In this document: in pieces, positions 32,251 to 45,046 of the stretch | Layout: each line of letters opens with the position of its first letter | Numbering within the stretch: the first letter of the stretch is position 1 | Source of the DNA: Pseudofabraea citricarpa | Taxonomy: Eukaryota > Ascomycota > Leotiomycetes > Helotiales > Dermateaceae | Length of the DNA stretch: 64,000 nt | Reading direction: 5' to 3' | Assembly (NCBI GenBank): GCA_029641185.1 | Contig: JAPWGK010000010.1 | Location: 1,364,001 to 1,428,000, forward strand | Translations under genes and position numbers: made by a program | The notes under the pieces: generated by a model | What the model saw: the letters and a program-made list of their open reading frames with translations, nothing else | Database searches by the model: none | What the model was told of the DNA's origin: nothing

Positions 32251-35200
32251 ATGGCCGGATTCGACCCAAGGAAAAGGAACAAGGCTTCCGCTCCAGCGAG
32301 GTATATTTATTTCTGCAATGTTCATGTTACTGCTTTTTTGCTGCGAGAATTGTTACCATGTTGTCAGAAAGAAATGTTTGCTTTGCTGTTTGTCTTTTAT
32401 CTGTATCGACAACTCCAGGATTTATGGCATCGCATTCCAGGTTATCCACTTGTTTCCAAGGCTCCCCAGGATTTCGTGTTCCCAGACACAGTTGCATTCA
32501 GTGCCAGAGGAAGTGGTCTTAAAATTTCAGAGACAATTCACTTCAACATCGCCTCTATCCTGAGAGCGAGGCGAGGGTAAGTATTTCCCACCCCCAAAAC
32601 GTTCAGCAGGATTATCCAGCGACCCAGAGGATTTCCAATCATGCCAGGTCCGCCTCACTCCGCGAGGTCCGTACAGGATACTTCCATCCCAAGGTCTTGT
32701 TCATTGTTGATGCCCAACATGGTCACGTGTCGACACATGCCAGCCCAATCCTGGGACGGAGGTTTCCATACTGTATCGGCAATTATTATCTTCGACACTG
32801 TTGCGAACCATAACGGATCAATACCATGCACCCCTTGGCAACACCCTTGGCATAGGACCACATGTCTTTGAAGGCCAGCACACCCCTACCTGGATGTTGT
32901 AGTGTTCGTGTTTGTTGCGTCCTACCTGGGGAACCCCCACAGAACCCAGACAGGACCACGGATTTTCTTTCTCTTGCATGCCTTCAACAACTGGATACGG
33001 ACCTTATGCCAGGCCACGTTGCTAGGATTAGAAGCGCACCTGTCGCTGCACGGAACAGATTTGATTGTTGTCAGCCGACACTAAATCAGGCATCAGAAAA
33101 AAAATATGCCACTGAGTACGTACATCTACTCATTGCCGACCTTGAGTCTGGCTTACCAACCCCATACTATGCCATGGTTGCTTATACTAATCGTTGATGT
33201 GTGTTACTCTTCTGTGCAGATAAGATGATCCATATGATATCTTGGCCATGAGGACCTATAACGGATGATAAATGGACCTTTCCTTTTCTATTGTTGCGCC
33301 ACGGATGCCTTAGGATTCTCCAAGGACTCCTTTCATTGCCCCCTTTTGCATGCTGCATTGCCCGTATCTTGGACCGATCCATTAGGAACCTGGCGACTAT
33401 GAACCCATAAGCTGCCTCTTGGTCTGTAGACACCGCTCACCCCACAATTCAAGGGCAATTACTGACAGATTTATATTACAGGACCTCGATACAGATTCTT
33501 TCTTTTTATTTCCTTTGTCTTATGCTGCAGCGCAATTGCTTTTATAATTAGTGGAAGCACAGCACACTAACCCAGATTTTTGTGTAGCGGATTCGATATT
33601 TCATCATCCACCCCTGATGCTTATTTCTCCTCTGGTTTTTCTTTACATCACACAGAACCTGCTCAGCAGGGTCACTACAGTGTACCATCCTGGAACCAGT
33701 CAGGACAAGGCCAACAGTACTTCCAGCATGATACGACAGCTCAAGGTCATTCCCAGAATGGATTTTCCCAGTCATCCCACTCTTTCCAAGTAGGCCAGGT
33801 ATCACACAACCAATCCAGTGGAAGAACGTCCCAAGGATATCCAGACAACACCCGGGAGCAATGGAATGAGGATTCAGCAGCCACTCAATCCGTAGCTATG
33901 GCCCGCTTTGACTCTCAAGATTCCATGGGAGCTCAATCGCAGAGGACAGCGGCGTCCTCTGTATCTGATTATCATGATCATGCTAGATCTGTCAGAATGT
34001 ACCCAAATATGTCACAGGTATCTTTTCCTATGTCCTCAGCTCCATCGGATGTCAGAAGATCTGCGAGTCCCGCAAATGGTTCTCTGTATACACCTACACA
34101 AACGGAATTCCAGGCTTTTGACAACTTCCAGTTCAACGGAGAGGACATGAACGATTCCAACACCTTTTTCCACAGGGACTCTGTTGCCAGCATTGCAAAC
34201 CGCTCTGTTGCCGGATCTGTGACTACCGATGCCTCGGCAGGTATATTCGCCAGCGCAGATGAGATGCCATATGGACCACAGGAAAGACCATCGAGATCCA
34301 TGACAGGTCACATTTCTATTGCTACTAGCGGCTCTATGGCGTATCATGCTAATGGAACCATGGACTCTCCACACCTGTGGCAATCAAATACCCTGGAATC
34401 CCAGACATCATCGCCAATAATGTTTACTGAGAATTGGGCGCTTAGTCAACAAATGCCCCCAACCACCAACCCCAACAATTACTCACCTAGCATTCCCAGC
34501 ACGGCGGCACTGTCACCCCAATTTGAGCTAGCAGAACTTCCTGAGACCTTGCTTCCATATCCCTCTATGCCAGAGCGGACGGTAAGAAAGCCTGTAGGAC
34601 CCCGGCTCTCCAAGGTTGCCAGCGACTTGACCAACAGAGGACGCCTTCCTGGCACCTCCACAAACTCGGATGAATCTTTCAAATTGGCCACCCGCCCCAG
34701 TGTTGAGATTGACAACTCTGCTCGTGATCATCCTCTTTACCAAAATGTCACCGCACATGCCGATGGATTGTATCACTGCCCATGGGAGGGACAATCATCA
34801 TGCCAGCACAAGCCTGAGAAGCTAAAGTGCAATTATGAGTATGCAATTCCTGCATGTCCCTTGACGATAATACTAATATGATGAGTAGTAAATTTGTTGA
34901 TTCTCACTTGAAGCCATACCGCTGCAAGGTTCTCGCCTGTGAGAATCTCAACTTCTCTTCCACTGCCTGCCTACTCCGCCACGAGCGGGAGGCTCATGCC
35001 ATGCATGGCCATGGCGATAAACCCTATCTTTGCAAGTATGATGGCTGCGACCGCGGCGTTCCTGGCAATGGCTTCCCTCGTAGCTGGAACCTCAAGGATC
35101 ACATGAAGCGTGTACACAACGACCCAGGACTTTCTACTCGTAGCAATGCCAGTGGATCCCCTACCCCATCTATCCGGGGGCCCAAGCGCCGTAAGGCTGA

Positions 35201-35450
35201 AGCCAAGGAGCCAGAGAAGGAAAATGTCCAAGCTGTCCAGCAAGGTCCCAGCGACAAGGATCGCTACTACCAGAGTGAGGAGCGCTTGATGGAGACCGTC
35301 AAGAGACTCAAGGCCCTTGGACCCGAGAAGGTCAGCACCATGATGTTGTTAAGAGATGCTCGTAACTATATCAACCAGATGGCCGAGACCACTCAGAGGA
35401 TTCATGCTCCTTCTAGCCTGAAAAGAAGCTACAGCCAACAGTCTGGTTGA
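32251..35450 (+). CDS. C2H2 zinc-finger transcription factor
   Basis: Exons 32251-32300, 33588-34838, 34889-35450; 620 aa, frame closes. Exon 1 encodes MAGFDPRKRNKASAPA; the first intron is ~1.29 kb, unusually long for this genome. A same-frame ATG at 32203 could add 16 residues. Residues ~20-400 are low-complexity (Ser, Gln, Asn, Thr-rich), like an activation region. The DNA-binding part lies near 410-515: CPWEGQSSCQHKPEKLKC, then CKVLACENLNFSSTACLLRH and CKYDGCDRGVPGNGFPRSW followed by NLKDHMKRVH. The first two pseudo-fingers have irregular spacing. A basic patch (GPKRRKAEAKEPEKEN) serves as likely NLS. C-terminal helix DRYYQSEERLMETVKRLKA may oligomerise. A nuclear regulator; target genes unknown. 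Confidence 0.85.
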
Positions 35451-36450
35451 AAGATTGATTACGGAGTTGCATGACTGCATTATAATCACTGTAAGTCTAC
35501 CCCACATTGTTCCATCGCGTACAATCACTAACCCTGAATTTAGACAAATCACAACCGAATGGCCACACCAGAGGACAAAAGAGATCCACGGAGCCCAACA
35601 AGCATAATACAGGCCGCCGCCAGCGGGACAACAGAAGACCTTGGCAGGCTCAAGGATAATCTAAGAAGGTATCATCATCACGCCACGTCCACAGAAAAGC
35701 ATGTATGCGTGTGGTGAGGAAGAGGAGGAAGAAGACCATGAGGAACTAAAAGCGTTAAGCGCCGAGATATAGACTGCCTTGATTTGATTCAGCTTTGAAT
35801 TTTTGCTGTTGTTGTTTTTAGTACTTGTTTTTTTTGGTTCAGTTCTGCACAGGGAGCGGATTAGTGTTGTGTTAGTATTTAGTTTTTATATATTTATAAA
35901 GGATCCTTACGGATAGAGCACCTGTTTACTCTGCCTGGTGTGATGTGATGTGTAATGCGCGCATGGTCTTTGATGTATTTGTATAGTGATTGTATCATTC
36001 TGTTATCATACAGTGTTGAGATGTTGCGATGAATGTGCTTTGTACTAGGTGACACGATGTGAAATGTAGGGCTGGTTAGCATGGTGGATGCTACCCTTTA
36101 ACGCAAGATCCCCCAAAATACAGGACCAGTGGAAACCAACACCTCCGAGGCAAGGTATTTAGATAAGTGAGCGGGTGGTAAGACCAACGGAGATTTTTTT
36201 CTTTCTACATCCCTTCCTTGCTTGCTTCAAATGAAAGAGAAGAAAGGTTAAAGTTCACGATTGCGGGTAGGTAGATTTCCTCATTACTCAGTTCAAGTCA
36301 CGTCATCCCTACAAGTGTGTACAGATGGTACTATTTTTACTGTCATTGTCTATTCTACTCTCTCGCTCTCTCTTCCATCCTCGCTAAACTTTCAAATCCT
36401 AATCCAGAGAACCTCAGAAGCTGATCGAATCAAGTCCCATGCAACCTAAT
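35451..36450. other. Convergent 3' spacer
   Basis: 3' flanks of the C2H2 factor (+) and URB2 (-). A GTAAGT-AG pair at about 35490-35543 could be a 3'-UTR intron. Otherwise AT-rich without a gene. Confidence 0.45.
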
Positions 36451-39400
36451 CTACGAACCCTTCCACTTTCCAAACTGCTGCCAGTCTCTAAACAACATAC
36501 CAAACACTGCTCTGCCACTCGAATCTAGCCCATCGCTGATGCATCTCCTCAGTTCGGGCGTCGTTGTGTCGAAGATGGCATAAAGTCCTGGGATCATCTT
36601 CTCTCGGATAGCGGGCGCCATACGCATCTCCAATTGCAGCTTGATGTAGGTCATGAGCAGGAACTGCATGTGTTGGCCCGCCATCTTCTTGGCTTTGTCT
36701 GTGGCCGACGTGAGGTTGTTATGCTGCGAGCGGGTTACGGATGAGACGGAGGGGTCGCAGATCAGCGTTAGTAGGCGCGTGTATGCGGTAGCGTGGATCA
36801 AGGTTAGAGGATGGGAAGGTGATAGCCATGAGGGCGCGGCGTGAGAGCGCAGGACTTTGTTGTTTGTGTGCGGGAGAGGTGTGAAGAGACTGCGTAGCAG
36901 AGCTTGCATTACTTGCACGACGAGGTGAAAATGGCCTTGCAGTTTCAAGCGGTGCGAGGTGAGGATTGTGCGGAGTAAGTGACACAAGTGTAGGTAGATA
37001 GTGCCCGAGCGGAGTTGGTTGAGAGCAGGACTAGATGGCGAGCAGAGTATTGAGATGCTGCCGATTGTGCTGTCGATATTCCATTGTGATAGTGCGCGAC
37101 CCTAGATGAATGTTAGCTATAAAATCTTCTTCTCATTTAGAATTGGCTTACCTTGGTACGAAGCATCATCTCCATGGTCTCGCTGATGAGGCAAAACTCT
37201 CTGATCGAGGTTGTTTTCAATAATTCGTTATTGAATGCAGAAAATGCCGTTGACAGACTAAAATCATCATTTGCATCGTTAATTAGTCGAGAGTCTATAA
37301 TTATTAGCTTTGGCCAGTACTTCGATTCGTTCAACTGACCTTCGCATGTCACAATGATGTGTCTGGCCATCAACAACTTATCCAGTTGCTTCAGACCTTC
37401 CCCTTTATCTCCGATCACTCTTCGAAGTAAGTTCAACTTCTCCTTCTCATCTTTGCCATGAGTTAGAGCGAGCGCTTGATCATGAATAGCTTTTCTTCCA
37501 GAAAGCGAAACAATGTCGTTCTCCTGCTCAGCTTCTAGAACCTCTTCAGCAACCTTTGGTACATAAGTAGCCATGAAGACCTTGAGGCGTTTCCCTGTAG
37601 CAAACTTGTTATCTTTAGACGTATCAAAGGCGCCCGAGGTCTTAACAAGCTTAGAAACTTTTGCTCCATCAACTCCGGCGACTTCCAATGCATCTATTGT
37701 GCAGAGCATCTCCAATGATTCGGGTGTATCGTCACTTGCTAGAGTCCCCGAACTCAAGAATTTCTTGAGTCTATGATGTAGAGTCTTTGATAGAGTCTGT
37801 TTCATTTCACCAAAATCCGCAGTGGTTATGAGATCGAGTTCTTCCAAAGAATTTACCCTTGAGGAGAGGCTTCTGAACAAAACCTCCACTAGCTTAATTA
37901 AGACGTATGGCGACTTCTTTTCGCTCTTAGTCTCCTGGAGATATTGCAAAGCGTCTGATATGTATTTTCGGCTTGGGGGTTGCTCTACGTTGGACATAAC
38001 ATGCCTATTTCTTTAATCAGTATAGAGCTTGTTAACAACCTGATGCGGTTGGCTTACGATAGAATCAAGCGAGCTATTTCAGCAAATATGCTCAATGTAA
38101 CTCTTGGGAATTGACTTTGTAACGATAGCCCATTCCCTAGATGAACGAGATCCTGGAAATTCATGCCCTGATTTTGGTTAATGCCATGATTCAATCAGAA
38201 GTTTAGGATGCTAACCTCATATGCCGGAAAACGTCGTAGAAATTTGCCTCTTAAAGCTAGGACTACTGGATGTGTTGGAGTGAATTTTGCTTGCTCTGAA
38301 GGTAGGCTTTCATCCTCAGTTTTAAGCCAGTCAATCATAATAAACTGTCTTTGTTTTCGAGAGAAGACTTCAAGAGGCAAGTCAAGTAATGCCTGGACAG
38401 CAAAAAGCGCTACAGAGCCAGTTTCCTGTTGTGCTGGTTGATTCGGTAAGGTAGTATCACCACTTTGCAGGATATCAATCAGTTGGCCTATTTAAAGGTT
38501 AGAAGAAAATCGTTTTATATAATAACACTGTGAATCGCTTACCAATAATCTCAGGCTGATTGTGTATATAATCATTTTGTATGATGGACTTCCATAACTG
38601 CAGGAATGCGGGTCCATTGGTACTGAACCAGGGTGTAGACAGTCCAAGCAAGCCCTCGGAAGAAGACGCAGCATAGATAATACAAAGTATCAAATCTTTG
38701 AACCCCTTAAATTCGGCGTAGAGTCTAGAGAAATTAGCGAGTGGAATATTCTCAAAAAGAGAAGTAACTTTACCTGAGTACTGTTGAATAATCGACTGTG
38801 ATACATCGAAGACATGACCAAATCATCCAGCCAAATCCTCGGGCTAGTGTAGGATCGGTTGAATTGCGTATATCATCACCCATGTCCTGAGCTTTCGACT
38901 TATATAGGTCTTTGCGAAGACGCTTAAGATCTGTACCTAACCTGGTCAGGAAATTCATGATCGTTGGTTTTGCAGCATCTGCAAATGTTTCATGGCCTTG
39001 AGCAACTGTCCAGATAGCACATGCACATCTAAACTTCTCAAGTTCTTCGAGGCCTTCAGCTGCCTTTTCTGACTTGGATCTGATAAGATCCCCTTCGGAG
39101 GTCGTCTTGATCAAAAGCGAGAATGGTGATGACTTTTCTGACCAAAGAGTACTAATTCTCTCTATGGTTGGTGCGTTCGCCCATCCGAGTGTCCGAGAGA
39201 TGATTCTCCAGCACCGCCATCGATATCTCTCATCAATTTTGGAGAATACTTTCTTTCCAGAAGTAGACTCAAACATAATCTCGTAAAGTCGTAAACCAAC
39301 AGCATCAACAACCTCTTCTCTCTTAATCGAACCCGCTATAGCCTCAAGAATCACCAAAGCCGCAGTGGGATGCTCCTTAACTTCAGATTCTAGCCATTCC

Positions 39401-41172
39401 AAGACTTGTATAATTTGTTGTAATGTTAAGGAAGCTTCCAGAAGCTTGCTGAACTCTGACTGGAGGACTTCTTCTTCCCATACACTGAAGACCTCAAGAT
39501 CTGTTCTCTTGCGTTGCGTTTCAGATTCTACGAGTTGTGTATACCAGTGTTTGATGAAGCCTGTCAAATCTCTTGCTCTTGAAAATTCTTTCATGAGAGG
39601 TACCAGAACATTGTCAAGAACTTGGTACTGTACTACTGCCCAGCTGGAACTGAATGGAGCGTTTGTGAGCTTGCTCAGAACTGTCTTCAATAGATCAGCA
39701 TCCTCGCTTGGAATCAACAATACATTGGCGTCAAGGTCTATGATTTTTGCGAGAAGAATCCAGTCAAACTGTTCAGCTGGTCCGGTAAATGTTAAGGTAG
39801 AAGTGATCGATCGAAGCGTGGAGAGATCCAGTGATAATTTATGATCGATAGCGCTCTGAACCATGGCGCACAAAGCTTTTGTGGACGTTGGTGTTCTTCG
39901 AGAAGGCATTGGTTCTACCAAGGTGGCAAAGACTTTCTGGAGCCAGGTTTCATCCTGTGATCGACGACGACGACCTCCGTGTGGCTGCAAAGATCTGATA
40001 GCTATTGCAAAGAGGACTGAGGCGTTTTCGGCATCAAATAAGACAGATGCTCGAGTCAGATCTCGTAGAACGTCTGGTGTATGTTCCGATATATCTGTAG
40101 AGGTTTCCGGAACTGGTATAATACTAACCGCCGCCTTGGCTGGTAGAATTATATTTCGTGCAACAAGTTCTTCTAGCTCTGCTGTCCAATCGTGTTCTAC
40201 CGATTGTGTGGTCTGTGAAGAACGAAGGATCGACAACAGGGCCCCAGTAGTATGGAGAGAGAACTGAGCTGTGGCATCACTACTTGGTGTGTGCAGCCCC
40301 CAGGCAGCAATAAATGGACGGAGCCAGTTTTGTCTTTTCGAGTTGCCCGTTTGGTCTAAGCTTTTCACGACCAAAGAGCTCAAAGAAAGCCATAATCCTA
40401 GGATTTTTGCTGACTCTTCGGCCGACGTTCTGAGGACCGACTTCATATACTCTGTAGAGAAAGAGTTGAATTGCTCTCCTTTGAGACTTTTGCCATTTTC
40501 CTGGGTTGATTGTAGAATGGTGTTCATGGTATCGAATAATGCGTACAGCAACTCCATTGACCCGTCGCTAGTTGATTGTCCATCTTGTATCACTAATTCT
40601 CCAGTCCGTCTGCGTTTCTTTGAGACCTTGGGTTTCTCCGAAATGATCGCACTTGATTCCAAAGTAGTCTTTAACGCAGCGCTGGTATCTAACTTCTTCT
40701 TGGCATCCTCGAGGGTTTGTTGTAGAATTGTCATGAACTTTCTCTCGTTGAGCACCCGAGCTGCATTCGGCAAAGGTATGATTTGAAGAACATGTCTAAG
40801 CAATCTCCAAGATGTAGGTGATTTCCTATTCGATCATAAGTATCTCTCCGTCGCATCATTTCCAATCAATCGAACCTTGGTATATCATCTTTCGGTGCTT
40901 GTAACCTCTTCAAGAGCCATCTGAGAAGCCACTCCTCTCGTCCATGAAGCACTGCAGTTTTGCCCGCACCTGGCGAAAGAACTTCGCTGCCCAAATCTCT
41001 GCCAACACGATCGATATCCTCTCCAATAAATTTCGCAGCTTCTAGGAGCTGGTCGTCGAATGGCGCGGAGTCTTTCTCCAGCTGGACAAGCCGTTCTTGC
41101 GCAGCGCGAGATTGAGAGGCCTATGGAAATATTAGAAGTTGACTCAAATTCGGTCGGAGGGGCGCATACCAT
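36451..41172 (-). CDS. URB2: URB2/NPA2 nucleolar 60S biogenesis protein
   Basis: Eight exons on the minus strand: 41172-41170, 41120-40876, 40825-38774, 38724-38543, 38487-38216, 38167-38058, 38004-37152, 37101-36451; 1455 aa, all phases close. The first coding exon is the ATG alone. The N-terminus runs MASQSRAAQERLVQLEKD, then HEAT-like helices. The C-terminal ~200 residues contain the Urb2/Npa2 domain: AGQHMQFLLMTYIKLQLEM, REKMIPGLYAIFD, DSSGRAVFGMLFRDW and the final FGKWK. Urb2 works with Urb1, Dbp6 and Nop8 in early pre-60S particles in the nucleolus. The large size and helical, low-motif body fit the family (~1,200-1,500 aa). Divergent from MIC10 by 315 bp. Confidence 0.88.
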
Positions 41173-41487
41173 TTTGCAAAATTGTTGTTTGCAAGAGTTT
41201 GAAGAGATGTCCAATGCCCCTCGATCGACATTCACTTTCACCTCACAAAAAAACATCACCGCGGGCGGCAGAAAAGCCGATACCATTCCTGACTGGTCAA
41301 AGCTCGCTCACCGCCCAGCAGACGGGAACCACGAATTGTCGCCGGAGCAAGCCCAAGGTCGATTGAATTCTGGACATAACAGCCGTCTACCGCCTGCAAT
41401 TCCTCACCTACCATACATCTCAGTACGTATCCGCGCGTGCGCTGCTGTCAATTGAGTGCTAACGGTTCTAGCTAGACTATTGCAGCT
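41173..41487. other. Divergent promoter region URB2/MIC10
   Basis: 315 bp between start codons of URB2 (-) and MIC10 (+). No clear elements recognised. Confidence 0.45.
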
Positions 41488-41848
41488 ATGCCTGAGACAT
41501 CCATTTCTCCTCCAGCGGTCGTCGCGCGACCAAGCAAGCCCGTCAGTGAAGCTTTGTTGAACGAGAAGGTAAGCTTCCCCCGGTCTCTTATGAGACTATA
41601 CAGGAAATGCAGGAAGAAAGGGACTGATCGGGCGCGTAACATCATAGTGGGATCGCTGCCTCTCTTCTCTTCTCATCCGCTCATCGCTCGGCCTCGGTTT
41701 CGGTGTTGTCTTCTCAGTGCTCCTGTTCAAACGACGAGCTTGGCCCGCCTTCGTAGGCGCTGGATTTGGTGCTGGAAGAGCGTATGAGGAGTGCAACAGT
41801 TCATTTATCAGAACGGGGAAGGAAGGTGTCCGGGTACAAAGACCATAG
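41488..41848 (+). CDS. MIC10: MIC10, MICOS complex subunit
   Basis: Two exons 41488-41568 and 41648-41848; 93 aa, frame closes at TAG 41846-41848. Starts MPETSISPPAVVARPSKP. From LLNEKWDRCLS (residues 23-33) onward it is a textbook Mic10: two short transmembrane hairpin arms with glycine motifs GLGFG (42-46) and GAGFGAG (64-70), a basic loop FKRRAWP (54-60), and the conserved RAYEECN (71-77). Mic10 oligomerises in the mitochondrial inner membrane to bend crista junctions. Neither exon alone gives this product, so it is easily missed by simple ORF calling. Confidence 0.93.
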
Positions 41849-43298
41849 GGGGGTTTTCATGAAGGGGGGAGGACGGTTTAGACGGACGGGTCATGAGGGC
41901 ATAAAGATGGACGGCTTGTACAAAAGAAGAACCTAATCATGGGAGGAGTAAGCTCAATCCAATTCTATTTGCACTACTTGATGTGAGTGGGTTGCTGGTG
42001 AATGTGTGTATACTCCACATACAACAGCGAGGGGCTAGCATGGTCAATTCTTGTTATTATGTTCATGCTCAGTATTATTCGTTCCTTGCGCCTGTCAGAT
42101 TAGCCATGTATCCTTCAGATCAGCGACCTGCCTGTATCGCAGGTAAAAGATTATCGCTATAAGCACTGTATCCGGAACGGAGACAACCGAAGAAGCGTTA
42201 ATATAAGACGACACCAAGTTTAGCCAGCTCTTAAAGGGCACCTCCACTATTCTCCTCTCAAGCACATGCAAGCTTTTGTTGCACGACGCATTATTTAGCT
42301 TCATCTGCTAGTTCAGCATGGGATGAGCGAAGTTTAGCTCTTTTGCTTGCAAGGGTCGGCGTTTGCGATACGCTCGATACAATGGCGTCGTTTCTAAACT
42401 GCTAATAAGTAGCTCGTGCTTTTTTATCAGTGGGCGAGTGGCCTTAGTTTTGTCAGCTGGCTTCTTGTTCGTCGACCGTGTCGGTACGTACCGACTGAGG
42501 TGCATAGTAAAGAGAGAACCTCCAATAGTAACCGGTCTGAAAGAAAGCAGGAAAAGGCGATAGTTCCGGTTGAGCTTATATGGAAAATTATTACTTGTGT
42601 ATGCCGAGCAGGAGTTGCGGGTTGGGGATTTTCAGAATACCTAAGGTTATATTTGATACGCTGGTATAGAAATCGAGCCCTTGGCTGCATCTACAACTTC
42701 CGCATATGTATCTTGCTTCTAACCAGATGCGTGCCTTTTGAGAATCGGTGTGGTAGGTAGTCTCCGTTTTGTAGATGGACATATCTCGGCAGCCAAATCC
42801 GTCGCCGGATAGGATAAGTCAAGGGAGATAGCCGGGCACGCTAAGGTAAAGAATATATCGTTGGCTACCTCATAATGCTATAAGCTTATACCTCACGGTA
42901 ATTGTACACGGCTTTTGAGAATTGCATGCTTCTTGCCAATGGATGGTTTGGGTAATATATTACACACGTAGTTGTTTCAGTATTGTGCCACCAAAGGCTA
43001 ACGGAAGGTCAGGCTACTACTGGAAGGTAACTTTATACTTATGCTCGCTATGTACCAAATGGTTCAGATCAGTATAGGTAGATAAAGCGCAGGGCAGAGA
43101 AAGAAGAGCGAGTGGCTATTTTGCTGAAGGATGTCGTAGAATTTGAGACTCCGACTCAGAGTCCTATCCCATAAAATCTAGCACTCTCTTTAGGTCCATG
43201 TTCTTGCTGTTGATCATACTATCCTTCCAGTCTGTTGAACCACAAAGCTCGCTCCTCCACAAAAGCCATTCCGTTCCAGTCCGGTAAGCTGCCTGAAG
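41849..43298. other. Intergenic region
   Basis: 1.45 kb, AT-rich, with motif-free frames below 115 codons. A perfect 16-bp palindrome GTCGGTACGTACCGAC lies at 42480-42495. No gene or recognisable transposon. Confidence 0.45.
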
Positions 43299-43862
43299 CT
43301 ACTGCTCTGCACTTCTCCTCCTCATGGTAACCCCGTTCTGGCATTTGCCATCGCATTCAACACTGGCCACCAAAACCTCCGTCCCCATTCCTGTAGCCTC
43401 AACATCCTCCATCTTTTGGTTCTTGGAGGGTACTCCTTTAACCATCCCGAAGCGAGCTAACCTCTCTACAATGCTCCTTCTTATCATTCTGTGCTCGAGA
43501 TGGTCGCCACCCCTCATCATGTCCTGTCGATACCGCCGCCCTTCGACAAAAGTGTATTGGCCCTTGAATAACTTTCTGCGGAAGATTTTGAAGCTACAAT
43601 CGACTGCAACGATGATGACCCAGATGAACATGAGAACAAATACAACGAGACTCGCGATTAGAATGGTCATTTCCAGTGGTGTGACTTGAATGTCGACTGT
43701 ATTGTCTAGGTGTGGCCGATCGAGGAGTTTATATGTGCTGCTTTTGAGAGACGGCGCCGAGTTTGGATAATCAGGACTGGCGCGGCACCCTCGACGGTCG
43801 CAGAACTTAGGCATGGTGGTCCGAATAAATGTGGAGGTTCGGACAGGGCTGCTGATAATCAT
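43299..43862 (-). CDS. Small single-pass membrane protein, unknown function
   Basis: One open frame of 187 codons on the minus strand; an internal Met at 43814 (MPKFCDRRGC) may be the true start. One strong transmembrane stretch (MTILIASLVVFVLMFIWVII, residues ~65-85) is followed by a basic juxtamembrane part (FKIFRRKLFKGQYTFVEGRRYRQD-like region, Arg/Lys-rich) and a soluble tail. This suggests an N-outside or lumenal, C-cytosolic topology by the positive-inside rule. No family recognised. The clear membrane segment and basic flank make it more likely real than a chance frame. No introns needed. Confidence 0.5.
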   Translation of the reverse strand: MIISSPVRTSTFIRTTMPKFCDRRGCRASPDYPNSAPSLKSSTYKLLDRPHLDNTVDIQVTPLEMTILIASLVVFVLMFIWVIIVAVDCSFKIFRRKLFKGQYTFVEGRRYRQDMMRGGDHLEHRMIRRSIVERLARFGMVKGVPSKNQKMEDVEATGMGTEVLVASVECDGKCQNGVTMRRRSAEQ

Positions 43863-44991
43863 ATCAAATAAGAAGCTGGTACGGTGCGGTTTGGCGTGGT
43901 TCAGTGATAGGTAACTTTACGTTGAGAATCTTAGGTTATAAGGATGCTTTGAGAGGAGAGACTGTTAGGTCTTCTTCCTTCTTGAAAGACATGTCTGAAC
44001 TGTAAAGCGCTTTGCTAGCTAGCAGTGAAGGAAAGTGCATTGCCTGCCATGATTGCCCTTTCCCTCACATAATTCATAAAGGCAGTGAACACTGAGTAGG
44101 CATGTGACTTGTTACCATTCTATGGAGTGTTAAATTCTGCTCTGGTATGAAATTTTTTGTTTCCTCAGAATTGTGTCTCGACCAGGAGAGCATGTGACAG
44201 GTGGTACACCAGGCTACCGAAAGAAACAACATGACATAAAGCCATCTAGTCAAACTTTCCCCCTCCATTAGGGGGGAGATGTCGAAGAGTTACTATTCCA
44301 AGAACCAATGACTGCAGTGCTGCGAAAATAGATGCTGTGACAATAAAGGCCATCGATATCATTCCAGTGACTACAGTACGGACAGCTTGTCCTGTACATT
44401 TGACGAGCTCGAGCCAGACGGGAGAAGAATTATCTTGTTTCAAAATGCTTCTCCTACGACCCAGCACTGGGTTATCGGCACTGCAAGAAACAAAAGGCCA
44501 GGCTCGGCTCGATCCTCAAAGCTCGACACATCCTCGTCGCAACATTGAGATTCCTTGATTCCAAGGAATACACGCTGGGACTACCAGTCTCTAGCACAAC
44601 ACCATCACTGAAGGCTGCACCTAGGCAAAAGTATGTAGAGAGTTCCGACGAGCCTCTACTCCTGAAAAGTTCGAGACTTTTCTGCAGGACAACTGGCCGT
44701 TACTAGCCTCGAGAACCGTTGGCCCGTGTCGAAATGCTGCTGAAGTCTGCAACGCCCCAACGCCGATATGTGTCAAGTCGAACGATGAACAACACATTGA
44801 CTCGGATCATCCTTCGGCATTGCTATTGCTCCTTAAAACACCGGATCAGCAAGAACAAGAAATGCCAACCGGTATTCTCGAGCGGATGGACCTGAGGATG
44901 ACTTGCAGCTGTTTCGCAACTTTCTGGAGAAAAGGATGAAAAGACTTTCAGAGTTCACGGAGCTTGTACCAACCCACGGCGGATCCATCAC

Positions 44992-45046
44992 ATCATTATC
45001 ATCATCATCATCGTGGCCAGCAGCAGCAGCCCCTATTATTATTATT
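44992..45046 (+). repeat. Compound microsatellite (ATC)n-(AGC)n-(ATT)n
   Basis: Three different trinucleotide runs within 55 bp: ATC repeats 44992-45013, AGC repeats 45019-45030, ATT repeats 45034-45046. Confidence 0.9.

Noticed and set aside
32302..33587. Several frames of 60-125 codons inside the long intron of the C2H2 factor
   Set aside because: They show no family motif and the exon phases on either side join cleanly without them.
39074..40786. Plus-strand frames of up to 171 codons
   Set aside because: They are antisense shadows of the large URB2 exon.
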